A DNA stretch of 61,605 nt from JBBSEZ01 sp038239195. Its GTDB lineage: Bacteria; Planctomycetota; Planctomycetia; Gemmatales; Gemmataceae. Position numbers and translations under genes: made by a program. The notes below the pieces were generated by a model, which was given only the letters and a program-made list of their open reading frames with translations, was not told where the DNA came from and did not search any database. Below, one piece after another: positions 41,314 to 50,826 of the stretch. The stretch covers positions 1 to 61,605 of the forward strand of contig JBBSEZ010000008.1 of assembly GCA_038239195.1 (NCBI GenBank), in the 5' to 3' direction. Position 1 is the stretch's first letter. Each line of letters starts with the position of its first letter.

Positions 41314-44300
41314 TCAAGGCGAGAGCCGCCAGACACGGGCGCGGGCGTCGTCGGCCACGCTGACAACTCGCCGGCCGTCCGGCGCGAAGGCAATGCCGTT
41401 CACGCCGCCGCACAGGCGGACGCCGTCCAGCCTGCGGCCGGTGGATGTGTCCCAAAGCGTGAGGGTGCCGTCCGTCGAGCCCGCGAACCCGCCGCCAAGC
41501 AGCCGCTTGCCGTCGGGCGAGAACGCCAGCGCCCGCGTCCACAGGGGGCCACACTCCAGTTGGAGCAACTCGCGGTCGGCTTCGACGTCGTGGACGCGAA
41601 CCGTCCCGTCGCCGGCCCCCCAGGCCGCGCGCCGGCCGTCCGGAGCGAAGCAGACGGCTGGGCTGCACTGCGACAGCGGCTGGTACTTCCAGGTCTTGAG
41701 GGTGGCCCCCGTGTTCAGGTCCCAGAGGCGCACCGTCCCCTCACTTCCGGACGACAGCGCCCGCCGGCTGTCTTTGTGGATCGCCACCGAAAAGACCTCG
41801 CCCGCGTGCCCGCGCAGGACCTTGAGCGGCTTGCCGCTGACGGCCTCCCATACCCGCACCGTCGTGTCGAAGGAGCCGGAGACGACCAACCGACCGTCAG
41901 GAGACCAGGCGAGCCCTTCGGCGCGGGCCGTGTGGCCCTCCCAGGTTTGCGGACCGCCAGGGCCGTCGAGGTCCCAGCGCCGCAGCCGGCCGTCGTGCCC
42001 GGCGGTCACCGCCGCCTTCCCATTGGGGGCGAGGGCGACGTTCTGGATGGGCGCCGGGTGGGGCAACTCGCGGACCTGACGACCGTCGGCGACTCGCCAG
42101 GCACGCAGCGCCTTGTCCGCGCCGACCGTCCAGGCGACCTTGCCATCGGCAGACAGGGCGACGCCGTTGACCCACAGGGCCCTGTGGCCCTCGAAGGAAC
42201 GTTCCTCGATCATGTTGTCGGGAAGCTCCCGAACCTCGGGCACCTTCCCGCGGACGGCGAGTCGGAGGAGGTAGACGGTGCCGTCGGGGTTGGCCGTCGC
42301 GAGGTAGCGGCCCTCCGGGCTGAACGCGACGCAGTGCAAGTAGCCCCCTCCCATGCCGAACAGCCGCCAGGCCCGCTGCCGACGCGCGGTCGAGCCCCGG
42401 TCGCAGAGGTAGAGGTTGCCGTCAATCCCGCAGGCGGCCAGTAACCGTCCGTCCGGCCCGGCGGCGACGCAACGAAGGGTGTTCCCCGTCCTGAGCACGA
42501 CGGTGCCCGGCCCGTCCTGCTCCCAGGGCCATAGCTGGACCGTGCCGTCGTCGCCGGAGGAGGCCAGGAGGCGGTTGTCCGACAGCACAGCCAGGCCAGT
42601 GACGCGCCCGCGGCCGGAGGGACTTCGGTGACCGCGGAAGGTCCGTTCCAGGCGCTCCGTCCTGGCTTCCCAGACGCGGAGCGTCCCGTCGTCACCGGTA
42701 GTCGCGATCCGCCGGCCGGTCCGGTCGAAGCGAGCCTCGGTGCCCCCGTGGCCGCCGTGCCCCTCCGTGACGCGGACGATGGACCGGCCCCCCACGTCCC
42801 AGATGCGGGCCTTGCCGTCCCAACCGATCGTCGCCAACCGCCTGCTGTCCGGGGAGAAGCCGAGCCCATTCATGGGAGTGGGGTGTGGCAGGGTGGCGAG
42901 CAGCGCGCCGCTTTCCGCCCCCCACAGGCGAACCGTTTGGTCCCAACTGCCGCTCGCCAGGGTGCGGCCGTCCGGGCTGAAGGAGGCCGCGAGAACAGAG
43001 CTTTCGTGGCCCGTCGGATGACGTCGTTCTTTCCCCGAGGTCAGGTCCCAGACGCGGACCGAGCGGTCATTGCCGGCCGAGGCGAGCCACTTTCCGTCGG
43101 GGCTGAAGGCGACGGAGCCGACGCCGGCGGTGTGGCCGGCCGGCCGGTTACGCAGTTTGCCCGTGCCGGTATCGACCAGACGGACGAAGCCGTCTTCCGT
43201 GACGGAGCCGCCGGCGAGCGTCTTGCCGTCGGGGCTGAGGCGCCAGGCGAGCCAGTCGCCCTGGGTGCCAAGCGGCAGGCGAGCTCGCTCCTCGCCGGTA
43301 CGGGCGTCCCAGCGCACGGCGACGTGGGCGGCCCCCGCCGGGGTTGCCTTGGCATAGTGGGCCGCCGTCCAGAGCGATGCGCCATCGGGGCTGAAAGCAA
43401 GCAGTCCGGCGGCACCGGCCGCCCCGGACCACTTCGGACGGGGGACGTCGTTGACCAGGTCCCAGAGGCGGACCAGCTTGTCGGTCCCGGTGGCAAGTTG
43501 GCCCCCATCCGGGCTCAAGGCGATGGCCACGTGGCCAGGGGCGTCCGCGGGCGCAGCGACGTCGTGCCGCAGAGAGCGTTGCAGCTGGCCTGTCTTCGCC
43601 GACCAGAACAGGATGCGGCCGTCTGCGCAGCCGGCCACTACCGTCTTTCCGTTGGGCGTGAAGGCAACGCCAAAGAGCGCCCGGCCGGCCCCCCGCAGCG
43701 CGACTGGTCCCTGGCCCGTGGAAGTGTCCCATACGCGGGCCGTACCGTCCTCGCTGCTTACGACGAGGGCCGAGCCGTCGGCAGAGAAGGCCACCCCCCA
43801 GGTGGTGTTCTGAAACCCGCCGCGGCAGAAGCGGAGCCTGCCTGTGTCCACCTCCCACAACCGCACCGTCCGGTCGGAGCCAGTTGTGGCCAGGCGCTTG
43901 CCGTCGGAACTGAAGCGAGTGTCGATGAGCGTGGAGGTGTGCCCGACAAGCTGCCGGACGAGCCGGCCTTCGGCGTTGAAGACGCGGACGTCGTGGCCGC
44001 TGGGGGCCGCAACTCGCTTTCCGTCGGGGGCCCAGCTAGGGAGCCCGCTGATGCCGCTGAGCCGCCAGCGTGGCTCGCCGAAGACAGCGACGAGTTCCGC
44101 GGGCGCCTTCGACGGGTCGCCCCCGCCGGCGGACGCCAGCGCGTCCGGTGACAGGGCCGCGCGCTGGAAAGCGTCCGCCGCGCTGGGGCGAGCGGCTAGC
44201 TCGGTCGGGTCGGGAAGGGCGAACGGCGGCTCCGCGGGCGGTACGGACGTCGGCAGGTCCTCCTTCGGCGCGGGGGACATGGCGAACCGAGCGGCGAAAA

Positions 44301-45513
44301 CGACCAGGCCCAGGGCGACGCAGCCGGCCACTGCCACCAGGGCCAGGCGCAGCGCCGATCGCCGCTTGCGAGGGGAGGTGGCGAAAGGGGCCAGGGCGGC
44401 AGCGGCCTCGGCCGGCGTCTGGTAGCGGTCGGCCGGCCTCTTGGCCATCAGCTTGGCCACCGCCCCCGCAAGGCCCGGCGGCAGGCCGGCCCGCAACCTC
44501 GTCAGTGGCACCGGCTGCCGCTCGAGGTGGGCGACGAACTTGTCCAGCACGCTGCCGTCGGGGAAGGGCACTCGCCCGGACAGTAACTGGTACAGGGTGC
44601 AGCCCAGCGAGTAGAGGTCGGCCCGGATGTCGGCCGCACCCGCATCGGTCGCCTGCTCCGGCGCGATGTAATCGGGCGTGCCCATCGCGCTGCCCGCCGC
44701 GGTCAGTTGCCCTGGTCCGGTGCCGGACGGCGCTAAGCCATCCGGAGTCACGTCGGCCGCGAGCCCCAGGCGGGCCAGGCCGAAGTCAAGGATCTTCACC
44801 GTGCCGTCGCTCAGCAGCATCAGGTTGTCCGGCTTGACGTCGCGGTGGACCATGCCGTTTTCGTGGGCATGCTGCAAGCCCAGGGCCGTCTGCCGGGCGT
44901 AGGAGCACGCCTCGGCTGCGGGCAGCGGCCCGTTCTGCTTCAGGTGTTCCGTGAGCGTGGTTCCCTTGACATACTCCATGACGAGGAAGTGCGTCTGTCC
45001 GGCCTGCTCGGCGTCGTAGGCCCGCACGATGTGCGGGTGGTCCAGCCGGGCTGCGGAGTGAACTTCACGGCGGAAGCGTTCGACGGCGCCCGCGTTCGAC
45101 GTGTACTGCGGGTGAATAACCTTCAGCGCTACCAGCCGGCCCATCAGGCGGTGTTCGGCCAGGTAGACGGCGCCCATGCCACCCTCCCCGAGCAGGCGCG
45201 TCACGCGGTAGCGCGGATGGTGCGTCAGGTCGGCGGGCAGCCCCTCCACCAGGGCTGACGGTTCGCCGCGCGCGACCTCCGGGGCAATCGTGGCGTCGCC
45301 GGGCGCGCCTGGCGCAGGCGTCTCGTTCGGCAGATCGACGGTGATTGGGGGGAGCTGTGGTGGACCGGGGAGGCGCCGCTCCAGACGGCGGAGCGTTTGC
45401 TGGCAGGCGGCGCACGCCTGCGCATGGCCCTCCACGGCCTCTGCTTCCGCGCCGCTCAGCCGGTCGGCCAACAGCCGCCGAAGCTTTTCCTCCGGGGGAC
45501 AGGAAGACGTCAT
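41314..45513 (-). CDS. Giant Ser/Thr protein kinase fused to WD40 repeats
   Basis: The protein has 1399 residues. Order: a short zinc-finger-like HC2 segment (HAQACAACQ, residues ~30-40), then a PknB-type kinase. The kinase has GEGGMGAVYLAEH (~108), catalytic Lys131 in VALKVIH, HRDVKPDN at 223-230, DFGLA at 242, and the GTPDYIAPEQ activation-loop end. A membrane helix (~387-408, VAGCVALGLVVFAARF) is followed by about 15 WD40 blades (~480-1399; for example AFSPDGKWLASAGND, SFSPDGRTLASGSWD). The kinase is therefore cytoplasmic and the propellers are outside, a one-component receptor design common in Gemmata. All catalytic residues are present. The start MTSSC is chosen because it precedes the conserved HC2 segment closely; the longer frame has no support. 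Confidence 0.9.
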   Translation of the reverse strand: MTSSCPPEEKLRRLLADRLSGAEAEAVEGHAQACAACQQTLRRLERRLPGPPQLPPITVDLPNETPAPGAPGDATIAPEVARGEPSALVEGLPADLTHHPRYRVTRLLGEGGMGAVYLAEHRLMGRLVALKVIHPQYTSNAGAVERFRREVHSAARLDHPHIVRAYDAEQAGQTHFLVMEYVKGTTLTEHLKQNGPLPAAEACSYARQTALGLQHAHENGMVHRDVKPDNLMLLSDGTVKILDFGLARLGLAADVTPDGLAPSGTGPGQLTAAGSAMGTPDYIAPEQATDAGAADIRADLYSLGCTLYQLLSGRVPFPDGSVLDKFVAHLERQPVPLTRLRAGLPPGLAGAVAKLMAKRPADRYQTPAEAAAALAPFATSPRKRRSALRLALVAVAGCVALGLVVFAARFAMSPAPKEDLPTSVPPAEPPFALPDPTELAARPSAADAFQRAALSPDALASAGGGDPSKAPAELVAVFGEPRWRLSGISGLPSWAPDGKRVAAPSGHDVRVFNAEGRLVRQLVGHTSTLIDTRFSSDGKRLATTGSDRTVRLWEVDTGRLRFCRGGFQNTTWGVAFSADGSALVVSSEDGTARVWDTSTGQGPVALRGAGRALFGVAFTPNGKTVVAGCADGRILFWSAKTGQLQRSLRHDVAAPADAPGHVAIALSPDGGQLATGTDKLVRLWDLVNDVPRPKWSGAAGAAGLLAFSPDGASLWTAAHYAKATPAGAAHVAVRWDARTGEERARLPLGTQGDWLAWRLSPDGKTLAGGSVTEDGFVRLVDTGTGKLRNRPAGHTAGVGSVAFSPDGKWLASAGNDRSVRVWDLTSGKERRHPTGHESSVLAASFSPDGRTLASGSWDQTVRLWGAESGALLATLPHPTPMNGLGFSPDSRRLATIGWDGKARIWDVGGRSIVRVTEGHGGHGGTEARFDRTGRRIATTGDDGTLRVWEARTERLERTFRGHRSPSGRGRVTGLAVLSDNRLLASSGDDGTVQLWPWEQDGPGTVVLRTGNTLRCVAAGPDGRLLAACGIDGNLYLCDRGSTARRQRAWRLFGMGGGYLHCVAFSPEGRYLATANPDGTVYLLRLAVRGKVPEVRELPDNMIEERSFEGHRALWVNGVALSADGKVAWTVGADKALRAWRVADGRQVRELPHPAPIQNVALAPNGKAAVTAGHDGRLRRWDLDGPGGPQTWEGHTARAEGLAWSPDGRLVVSGSFDTTVRVWEAVSGKPLKVLRGHAGEVFSVAIHKDSRRALSSGSEGTVRLWDLNTGATLKTWKYQPLSQCSPAVCFAPDGRRAAWGAGDGTVRVHDVEADRELLQLECGPLWTRALAFSPDGKRLLGGGFAGSTDGTLTLWDTSTGRRLDGVRLCGGVNGIAFAPDGRRVVSVADDARARVWRLSP

Positions 45514-45981
45514 CGGTCGATTCCGTGCCTTGGGTTGTCGGTTTGCCGTTGGGAGTCGTTTGTTCCAGGGCGATCCCCACCAGGCCGCGTTGTCCCGAGA
45601 CAGCGCTCCTGACCGCCGAAACATCCTGGACGGTTCCCTGGGCTGGTTTTCGAGGGCAACGTCATCAACCGCTATTGTCCGTCCTGAGTTCCGGCAAGAC
45701 AAGCGTTCTCGCGCGAGGCGTTGCCGTCACCTATTCGACTTGGCTCACGCCCGTGGTCGTCTACCTACCCGGCCACGAGGCGGTGCCGGAAGTACAGCGC
45801 GGGCGAGGGAGTTGGGGGCAGCGAGGGCAGTTCCGTCGAGGTCGTGAGCCGTAGCCGGCCTCGCCCCCGCTGGGGCGCTTGTGTGGACGTCGCGAGCGAT
45901 GACGCCTCGGGCGGCCCGCCGGGGCCGGGAGAGGAACGACATCGCCGGCACTGGGATCGGGGCCTACGAATCGGCGCCGCG
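45514..45981. other. Intergenic region between two minus-strand genes
   Basis: I see no gene in these 468 bases. Open frames here are low-complexity. The kinase promoter should lie in the left part, but no convincing box pair stands out. Confidence 0.3.
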
Positions 45982-46683
45982 TCACCGGCGGCCGAGCAAC
46001 CGCTCCACCGCCCAGCAGCCGCGGACGTGGGCCGGGTGCCAGCGCAGGTGTTCGAGCAGGGCCACGCAGGAGCAGCCGGCGTCCTCCAGGGCGTCGGCCA
46101 GGATCGGCGCCAGCGAATAGTCGCCCTCGTCGTGGACGTTCGCGATCAGGGCATCGACCGTCGGCGTCCGCCAGCCGGCTTCGAGGGCGAAGGCGGGCGC
46201 GGGCCCCGGGAAGAGGTCGTCGAGGAGGGCGAGCCAGGCCGCCTGGGCCCGCCGGCGGCGGGCACGCCGGCCCCTGGGCGGCAGCGAGTCGTCTTCCGCG
46301 AGGCCGGCCCGCCACTCGGCGTGCCAGCCGGCGGCGAGGCTGGCGCCGGCCAGGTGCCAGGACAGTTTCGGCGTCACCGCCCACAAGCAGACGTGGGCCG
46401 CCAGCGACGCGGAGGCGTCGGCGTCGTGGCCCTGCTCGAGCTGCTCGAGCGCGGCGCCCCGTTCGTGTTCGTGCCGCAGGGCCAGGGGCGAGGCCTTCCC
46501 GTCCGCGGCCCGCTCCGCCAGGCCGATGAGCTCGCGCAGCGCGGGCCAGGGCACCAGGTGCTGGACGCGGCGGGCGCAGGCGGCCATCAGGAGCCGGAGC
46601 TGACGCGCGCCCCCCTGGCGGGCGCGGGCCTCGCAGGCCCGCTGGACCACCAGGCGCGAGGCGCTGGCACCGTCTGTCGGCAT
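45982..46683 (-). CDS. Gemmata-type hypothetical protein with C-terminal 'DAGC...HVRGCW' motif
   Basis: The protein has 233 residues from MPTDG. The middle is rich in alanine, arginine and leucine (helical), with a basic stretch GRRARRRRAQ (~145). The end, LADALEDAGC followed by LLEHLRWHPAHVRGCWAVERLLG, is a motif I recall from many Gemmata-type hypothetical proteins, often in SMI1/KNR4- or TIGR02996-type contexts. It has no signal peptide. The function is unknown. Confidence 0.65.
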   Translation of the reverse strand: MPTDGASASRLVVQRACEARARQGGARQLRLLMAACARRVQHLVPWPALRELIGLAERAADGKASPLALRHEHERGAALEQLEQGHDADASASLAAHVCLWAVTPKLSWHLAGASLAAGWHAEWRAGLAEDDSLPPRGRRARRRRAQAAWLALLDDLFPGPAPAFALEAGWRTPTVDALIANVHDEGDYSLAPILADALEDAGCSCVALLEHLRWHPAHVRGCWAVERLLGRR

Positions 46684-47451
46684 GGGTGGCTTCCTCCGGC
46701 GGGCTGCCAGTACCGACACGCGGCCCCGGACCGTGTTCGCGCGGGCGCCGTCGAACAGGCGCCCCGCGTGCCCAGGCGCTGCTCCGTCCTTTCAACCTGG
46801 AGGGGCCACACCGTTCGGGCACGTTGCTGCTCGACGCGGGGAAGGCTACAGAGCACGGCGCCCGCCAAAGAGCCCGAAGCAGCTTGGGGCGACCCTGGCC
46901 GACATCGCTCCAGGCAGGCCCCGCGAGCCCCAGGCGACGGTTGCCCCCTGGGCCCTGCTCGACGGGATTTCGTTCCCCGTTTTGCTTGGGGGAGGCTTGG
47001 CCGGTGGCACAGTAAATGCTTGCTCAACCCGACATCTCTCGCCGCAATCACGTGGGCCCTGGGCGAGAGGGTCGGGTTTTTCGTTCGTCTCGTCCGCCCG
47101 ACCCACTCGAGGCCCGAAGGCCCGATTCAGCAGCGTTCTCTGGGAAAGGAGGCCCCCGTAATCCGTTCTCCGCATCGTCTCAGGCCTGGACTTGTTGACC
47201 TTCACGTGCTCGACGCAACGCGTCGGGGGCGACGCAGGCCGTTGCCTGAAGTCGGTGGGCGCGAAAACGCTACCGGGGCAGCAACCCGGCCTGCTGCCCA
47301 ACTGTCAGCGGCCGAGCCAGGTCAGCGGATTGAGCCATTTCGTGTTGTCTTGGACGGGACCGGCAAGGGGCGCTTCGTGCGCTTCGCAGGAACTGCCACA
47401 CCCGGCCGAGGTTGTTGAACGTGGTGAGCCCATCTATCGGAGGACCGTGAA
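46684..47451. other. Long intergenic region, no gene seen
   Basis: These 768 bases contain no frame that reads like protein on either strand. They lie between a minus-strand and a plus-strand gene, so both promoters should be here. GGAGG before the ATG at 47452 is the only clear signal. Confidence 0.35.
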
Positions 47452-47766
47452 ATGAGCCGTTGCGTGCGGAGCGCTTCCCTGGGGGGGATCGCGCTGGTTT
47501 GTCTGGTGTTGTCCCAGGCCCCCGGGGAGGGCCAGGACGTGGCCAAGGCCAAGGCGAAGGCCGTGCACAAAAAGGAGAGCCACAAGCCCGGCGCAATCAA
47601 GGACGTCGCGAAGACCGCGGGCAAAGGCCCGCGGCGCACCGCCTCCTTGAAGAAGGCCGCCAAAGAGGCCCTGCCCAAGAAGGTGGCCCCGAAGGCGGGG
47701 CTGGCGGAAGCCACCAAGGCGGTCCACCCGCGCGTCGCCCGCGGGAAGGCCAAGAAAGCCAAGTAG
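47452..47766 (+). CDS. Small secreted Lys/Ala-rich protein
   Basis: The protein has 104 residues. GGAGG precedes the ATG, and a signal peptide follows (LGGIALVCLVLSQAPGEG). The mature ~75 residues are extremely basic (about one third Lys/Arg) and alanine-rich, with KAKAKAVHKKESHK and KKAAKEALPKKVAPK, like histone H1/AlgP-type tails. Such composition binds polyanions. If exported it might bind extracellular DNA or anionic polymer; if the 'signal' is not cleaved it could be a nucleoid protein. The family is not recognised. Confidence 0.6.
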   Translation: MSRCVRSASLGGIALVCLVLSQAPGEGQDVAKAKAKAVHKKESHKPGAIKDVAKTAGKGPRRTASLKKAAKEALPKKVAPKAGLAEATKAVHPRVARGKAKKAK

Positions 47767-47842
47767 GCCGGGCGGGCCGGCGTGGTCGATTTGGGGACGT
47801 GTTACGAAAGCAAACATCGCGATCGACGCAGGAGGGTGGCTT

Positions 47843-48508
47843 ATGGTGAAGAAATGTGTCCTGGCGGTGGCGGCGGCGCTGGGCCTCGTGGCCGTGGATG
47901 CCTCCGAGGCCAACGCCTGGTTTCAGTTCACGAACAGCACCTCGAAGTCGGTGCTCGTCGTGTTCCAGTGGCACTCCCCGAGTGGGTGTGCGGAGAGTGG
48001 GTCGTGGGAGACGGCGGGCTGGTGGCAACTGGCCCCGGGCGAGACGAAGGTGGTCTACGGGGACGACCTGCAGGCCTCCTCGAGCAGCAACTTCTACTAC
48101 TACGCGGAGACCGACGACCAGGTGACGGCCTGGTCCGGCCCCTTCCAGACCTGCGTGCCCGCCACGAGTTTCAACTGGTGTCTGCACGGTTGTAATTCGG
48201 AGCCCGACACGCGGGTGCTCGGCTTCCGCGAAGTGGACGTCGGATCGGCCAACAATTACACCGTGGAGATCGTGTCCCCGGCCTGCGCGAGCTCGGCGCC
48301 CGCCACGCGGGCCGTGGGGCTGTGCGAGGGGAGCGTCGAGTGGGCAGACGCTCGCGGCTTCGGCCTCCCCCCTTCGCCCGCGGCATCGAAGGCCCCTGTG
48401 GGCGCGGCCGCACGCTGCTCGAGCCGGCGAAGCATGGCCGCGCGGAGGTCGTCTCCCCCGCGCCGTGGCCGCCGGAGTGGGGCACGACCACAGGCGCCAA
48501 GGTGTTGA
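47843..48508 (+). CDS. Secreted DUF1036-like protein with odd C-terminal tail
   Basis: The protein has 221 residues with a signal peptide (LAVAAALGLVAVDASEANA). Residues ~25-135 match DUF1036 (PF06282) by pattern: FQFTNSTSKSVLVVFQW, CAESGSWETAGWWQLAPGE and NFYYYAETDD. The cysteines (CAES, CVPA, CLHGC) may pair. After ~150 the composition changes abruptly to Ala/Arg/Ser-rich (CSSRRSMAARRSSPPRRGRR), unlike the family, so a frameshift or loss of the original stop is likely. The function of DUF1036 is unknown. Confidence 0.7.
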   Translation: MVKKCVLAVAAALGLVAVDASEANAWFQFTNSTSKSVLVVFQWHSPSGCAESGSWETAGWWQLAPGETKVVYGDDLQASSSSNFYYYAETDDQVTAWSGPFQTCVPATSFNWCLHGCNSEPDTRVLGFREVDVGSANNYTVEIVSPACASSAPATRAVGLCEGSVEWADARGFGLPPSPAASKAPVGAAARCSSRRSMAARRSSPPRRGRRSGARPQAPRC

Positions 48509-49203
48509 GCCACCTGGCGCCTCGACGACCCCAGGCGGGCAAGATGGCCCCGGCAGGCCAACGGCTTGACGGCGGGCGTTGAAGGGGGCGGCACCTCATG
48601 CCGCCCCCGGCATCCCGCCGGGACAGCGCTGCCACGAGCCGAGTTACGGCCTTTGCCCGACAATGGCCCCCCTCCGCCCCGTGGCCAGGTGGCCACGTGA
48701 CCTTTTTCCCTGGTGTAGGCCGTGCCCTGGCAACGACTTGCGTTCTCGTAGCAACCCGCCACCCTGCCGCCCTGGTGAGCAGGTGACTGCGTGGCCGTCG
48801 CAGCGGTCGGCCGGGTGGAGCAAAAGGCACCGTTCGGGCCTCCGGTTGCGCGGTCAGGCCCGAAAGGTTGCAGCCGCGACCGCATCAGCGACAGCGCCCA
48901 ACGCGATGGCCCGTCCGAGGATGCGCCGAAAGGTTGCAGCGAGGTCGTTTGGGTGCAGACTTTCCGTTTGGTTACAAATGGTGTGTGCTGTCCCAGGAAC
49001 CGAAGCTTTCCCGCTTTCTCCCTCACAAAACCCTTGCCTCCCCGCGCCTCACCTGTCACAATGACCCTTCTAACCACCGCCCTCCCCGCAACCACTTTCC
49101 GCGGGGCCAGCGCCCACGGCCCGGAAAACCTTTGCCCCCGCCCTACCCTCCCTGCTATCGTGAAGGGCGCTCCTGCCTCACCCTCCCGCGAGGTTGCTTC
49201 CCA
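48509..49203. other. Long intergenic region with two short repeats
   Basis: There is no gene in these 695 bases. The region holds copy 2 of the TGGCAACGACTTGC-N8-AGCAACCCGCC repeat (48728-48760). It also has a direct repeat CGAAAGGTTGCAGC at 48861-48874 and 48927-48940, 66 bases apart. The promoter of the cytochrome/WD40 gene should lie at the right end. Confidence 0.4.
48728..48760. repeat. Short two-part repeat, copy 2
   Basis: TGGCAACGACTTGC, eight non-conserved bases, then AGCAACCCGCC, as at 36863-36895. Both lie in intergenic regions. Confidence 0.45.
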
Positions 49204-50661
49204 ATGATTCCGCTGCGACCCTTGTTCCTCGCCGGCGCTGCTCTCGCTTCCCTCGCCCTCGCCCTGCCCGCTCGCGCCGCCGAGCCTGCCGGCAAGGCCA
49301 AGGACGTCGGCCCCGTCAGCTACCACCGCAACGTCCGCCGACTCTTTCAACAGCACTGCCAGGGCTGCCATCAGCCCGCCAAGCCGCAGGGCGGCTACGT
49401 CATGACCAGCCACGCCGACCTCCTCAAGGTCGGCGATCACGCCCTGCCCGGCGTCGTGCCCGGCAACGCCGCCAAGAGCTACCTCGTCGAACAGCTCCTC
49501 CCCCAAAATGGCAAGCGCGCCGCCATGCCCAAGGGCAAGCCCCCGCTCGCCGCGGCGGAGATCGACCTCATCAAGCGCTGGATCAACGAGGGCGCCAAGG
49601 ACGACACCCCCAAATCGTCCCGCGTCGCCATCGACGCCAAAAACCCGCCCGTCTACAAGCTCCCGCCTGTTCTCCCCTCCCTCGACTACTCGCCCGACGG
49701 CACGCTCCTCGCCGTCGCCGGCTATCACGAGGCCCTACTCCACAAGGCCGACGGCTCTGGCCTCGTCGCCCGCCTGGTTGGCCTGTCCGAGCGCGTTCAG
49801 TCGGTCGCCTTCTCGCCCGACGGCAAGTTGCTCGCCGTCGCCGGGGGCTCGCCCGGCCGATTCGGCGAGGTCCAGGTCTGGGACGTCGCCAAGAAGCGCC
49901 TCAAGCACTCCGTCGCCGTCACCTTCGACACCCTCTACGGCGTGAGCTGGTCGCCCGATGGCAGCAAGATCGCCTTCGGCTGCGCCGACAACAGCGTCCG
50001 TGCCATCGAGTCCGACACCGGCAAGCAGGTCCTCTTCCAGGGTGCCCACTCCGACTGGGTGCTCGGCACCGCCTTTTCGCAGGACGGCCTGCACGTCGTC
50101 TCCATCAGCCGCGACATGTCGATGAAGCTCACCCACGTTGCCACCCAGCGCTTCGTCGATAACGTCACCTCCATCACCCCCGGCGCCCTCAAGGGCGGGC
50201 TGCTCGCCCTGGCGCGACGGCCCCTGCCCAAGCAGACCCAGGTGAAGGGCGTCGATAACGCCATGCACGTCTACGACGAGGTGGTGATGGCGGGCTCCGA
50301 TGGCGTGCCGCGCATCTACAAGATCCATCGGACGGTGCAGCGCGTCATCGGCGACGACGCCAACAAGGTCCGCCAGTTCCCCGGCATGCCGGGCCGCATC
50401 TTCGCGCTGGCCTTCAACAAGGACGGTACGCAGTTCGTCGCCGGCAGCAGCCTCGACGGCAAGGGCGAGGTGCGCGTCTACAACGCCAACGACGGCAAGC
50501 TCGTCTCCAAACTCGAAAACATCGGCGCCGTCTACGCCGTCGCCTTCCGCCCCGACGGCAAGCAAGTCGCCTCGGCCGGCTTCGACGGCGTCGTCCGCCT
50601 CAGCGACCCCGCCACCGGCAAGGTCGTCAAGGAATTCGTCCCCGTCCCGCTCAAGAAATAG
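49204..50661 (+). CDS. Secreted c-type cytochrome domain fused to WD40 repeats
   Basis: The protein has 485 residues. A signal peptide (LFLAGAALASLALALPARAA) precedes a planctomycete cytochrome C (PSC1-type) domain with the haem motif CQGCH at ~49-53 (RRLFQQHCQGCHQPAKP) and QNGKRAAMPKGKPPL, the usual methionine-ligand region. From ~150 a seven-blade WD40 propeller follows (SLDYSPDGTLLAVAG, SVAFSPDGKLLAVAG, AVAFRPDGKQVASAG). It pairs with the downstream DUF1549/DUF1553 protein, the common planctomycete arrangement. Such pairs are thought to work in the periplasm on an unknown substrate, possibly polysaccharide breakdown or electron transfer. Confidence 0.9.
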   Translation: MIPLRPLFLAGAALASLALALPARAAEPAGKAKDVGPVSYHRNVRRLFQQHCQGCHQPAKPQGGYVMTSHADLLKVGDHALPGVVPGNAAKSYLVEQLLPQNGKRAAMPKGKPPLAAAEIDLIKRWINEGAKDDTPKSSRVAIDAKNPPVYKLPPVLPSLDYSPDGTLLAVAGYHEALLHKADGSGLVARLVGLSERVQSVAFSPDGKLLAVAGGSPGRFGEVQVWDVAKKRLKHSVAVTFDTLYGVSWSPDGSKIAFGCADNSVRAIESDTGKQVLFQGAHSDWVLGTAFSQDGLHVVSISRDMSMKLTHVATQRFVDNVTSITPGALKGGLLALARRPLPKQTQVKGVDNAMHVYDEVVMAGSDGVPRIYKIHRTVQRVIGDDANKVRQFPGMPGRIFALAFNKDGTQFVAGSSLDGKGEVRVYNANDGKLVSKLENIGAVYAVAFRPDGKQVASAGFDGVVRLSDPATGKVVKEFVPVPLKK

Positions 50662-50684
50662 CCACAGATGAACCGCTCAAGAAT

Positions 50685-50800
50685 TAGCCACAGATGAACA
50701 CAGATGAACACAGATAAGACAGAAGAGGCCAGAAGAGGGAAGGGATCGGACTATTCCCGCATTTCTTCCATCCGTGTTCATCTGTGTTCATCTGTGGCTA
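50685..50800. repeat. 27-bp inverted repeat with CACAGATGAA core
   Basis: Arms 50685-50711 and 50774-50800 are perfectly complementary over 27 bases and contain two tandem copies of CACAGATGAA. A third, partial copy (GCCACAGATGAAC) lies at 50661-50673. This belongs to a repeat type widespread in planctomycete and verrucomicrobial genomes. It may form a hairpin between the two coupled genes. Confidence 0.7.
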
Positions 50801-50826
50801 TTCCCTCTTTGGAGGCCGCACGCATC

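Noticed and set aside
45721..47418. A 565-residue plus-strand frame opposite the 45982-46683 gene
   Set aside because: Low-complexity shadow; the minus-strand frame has the recognisable motif.
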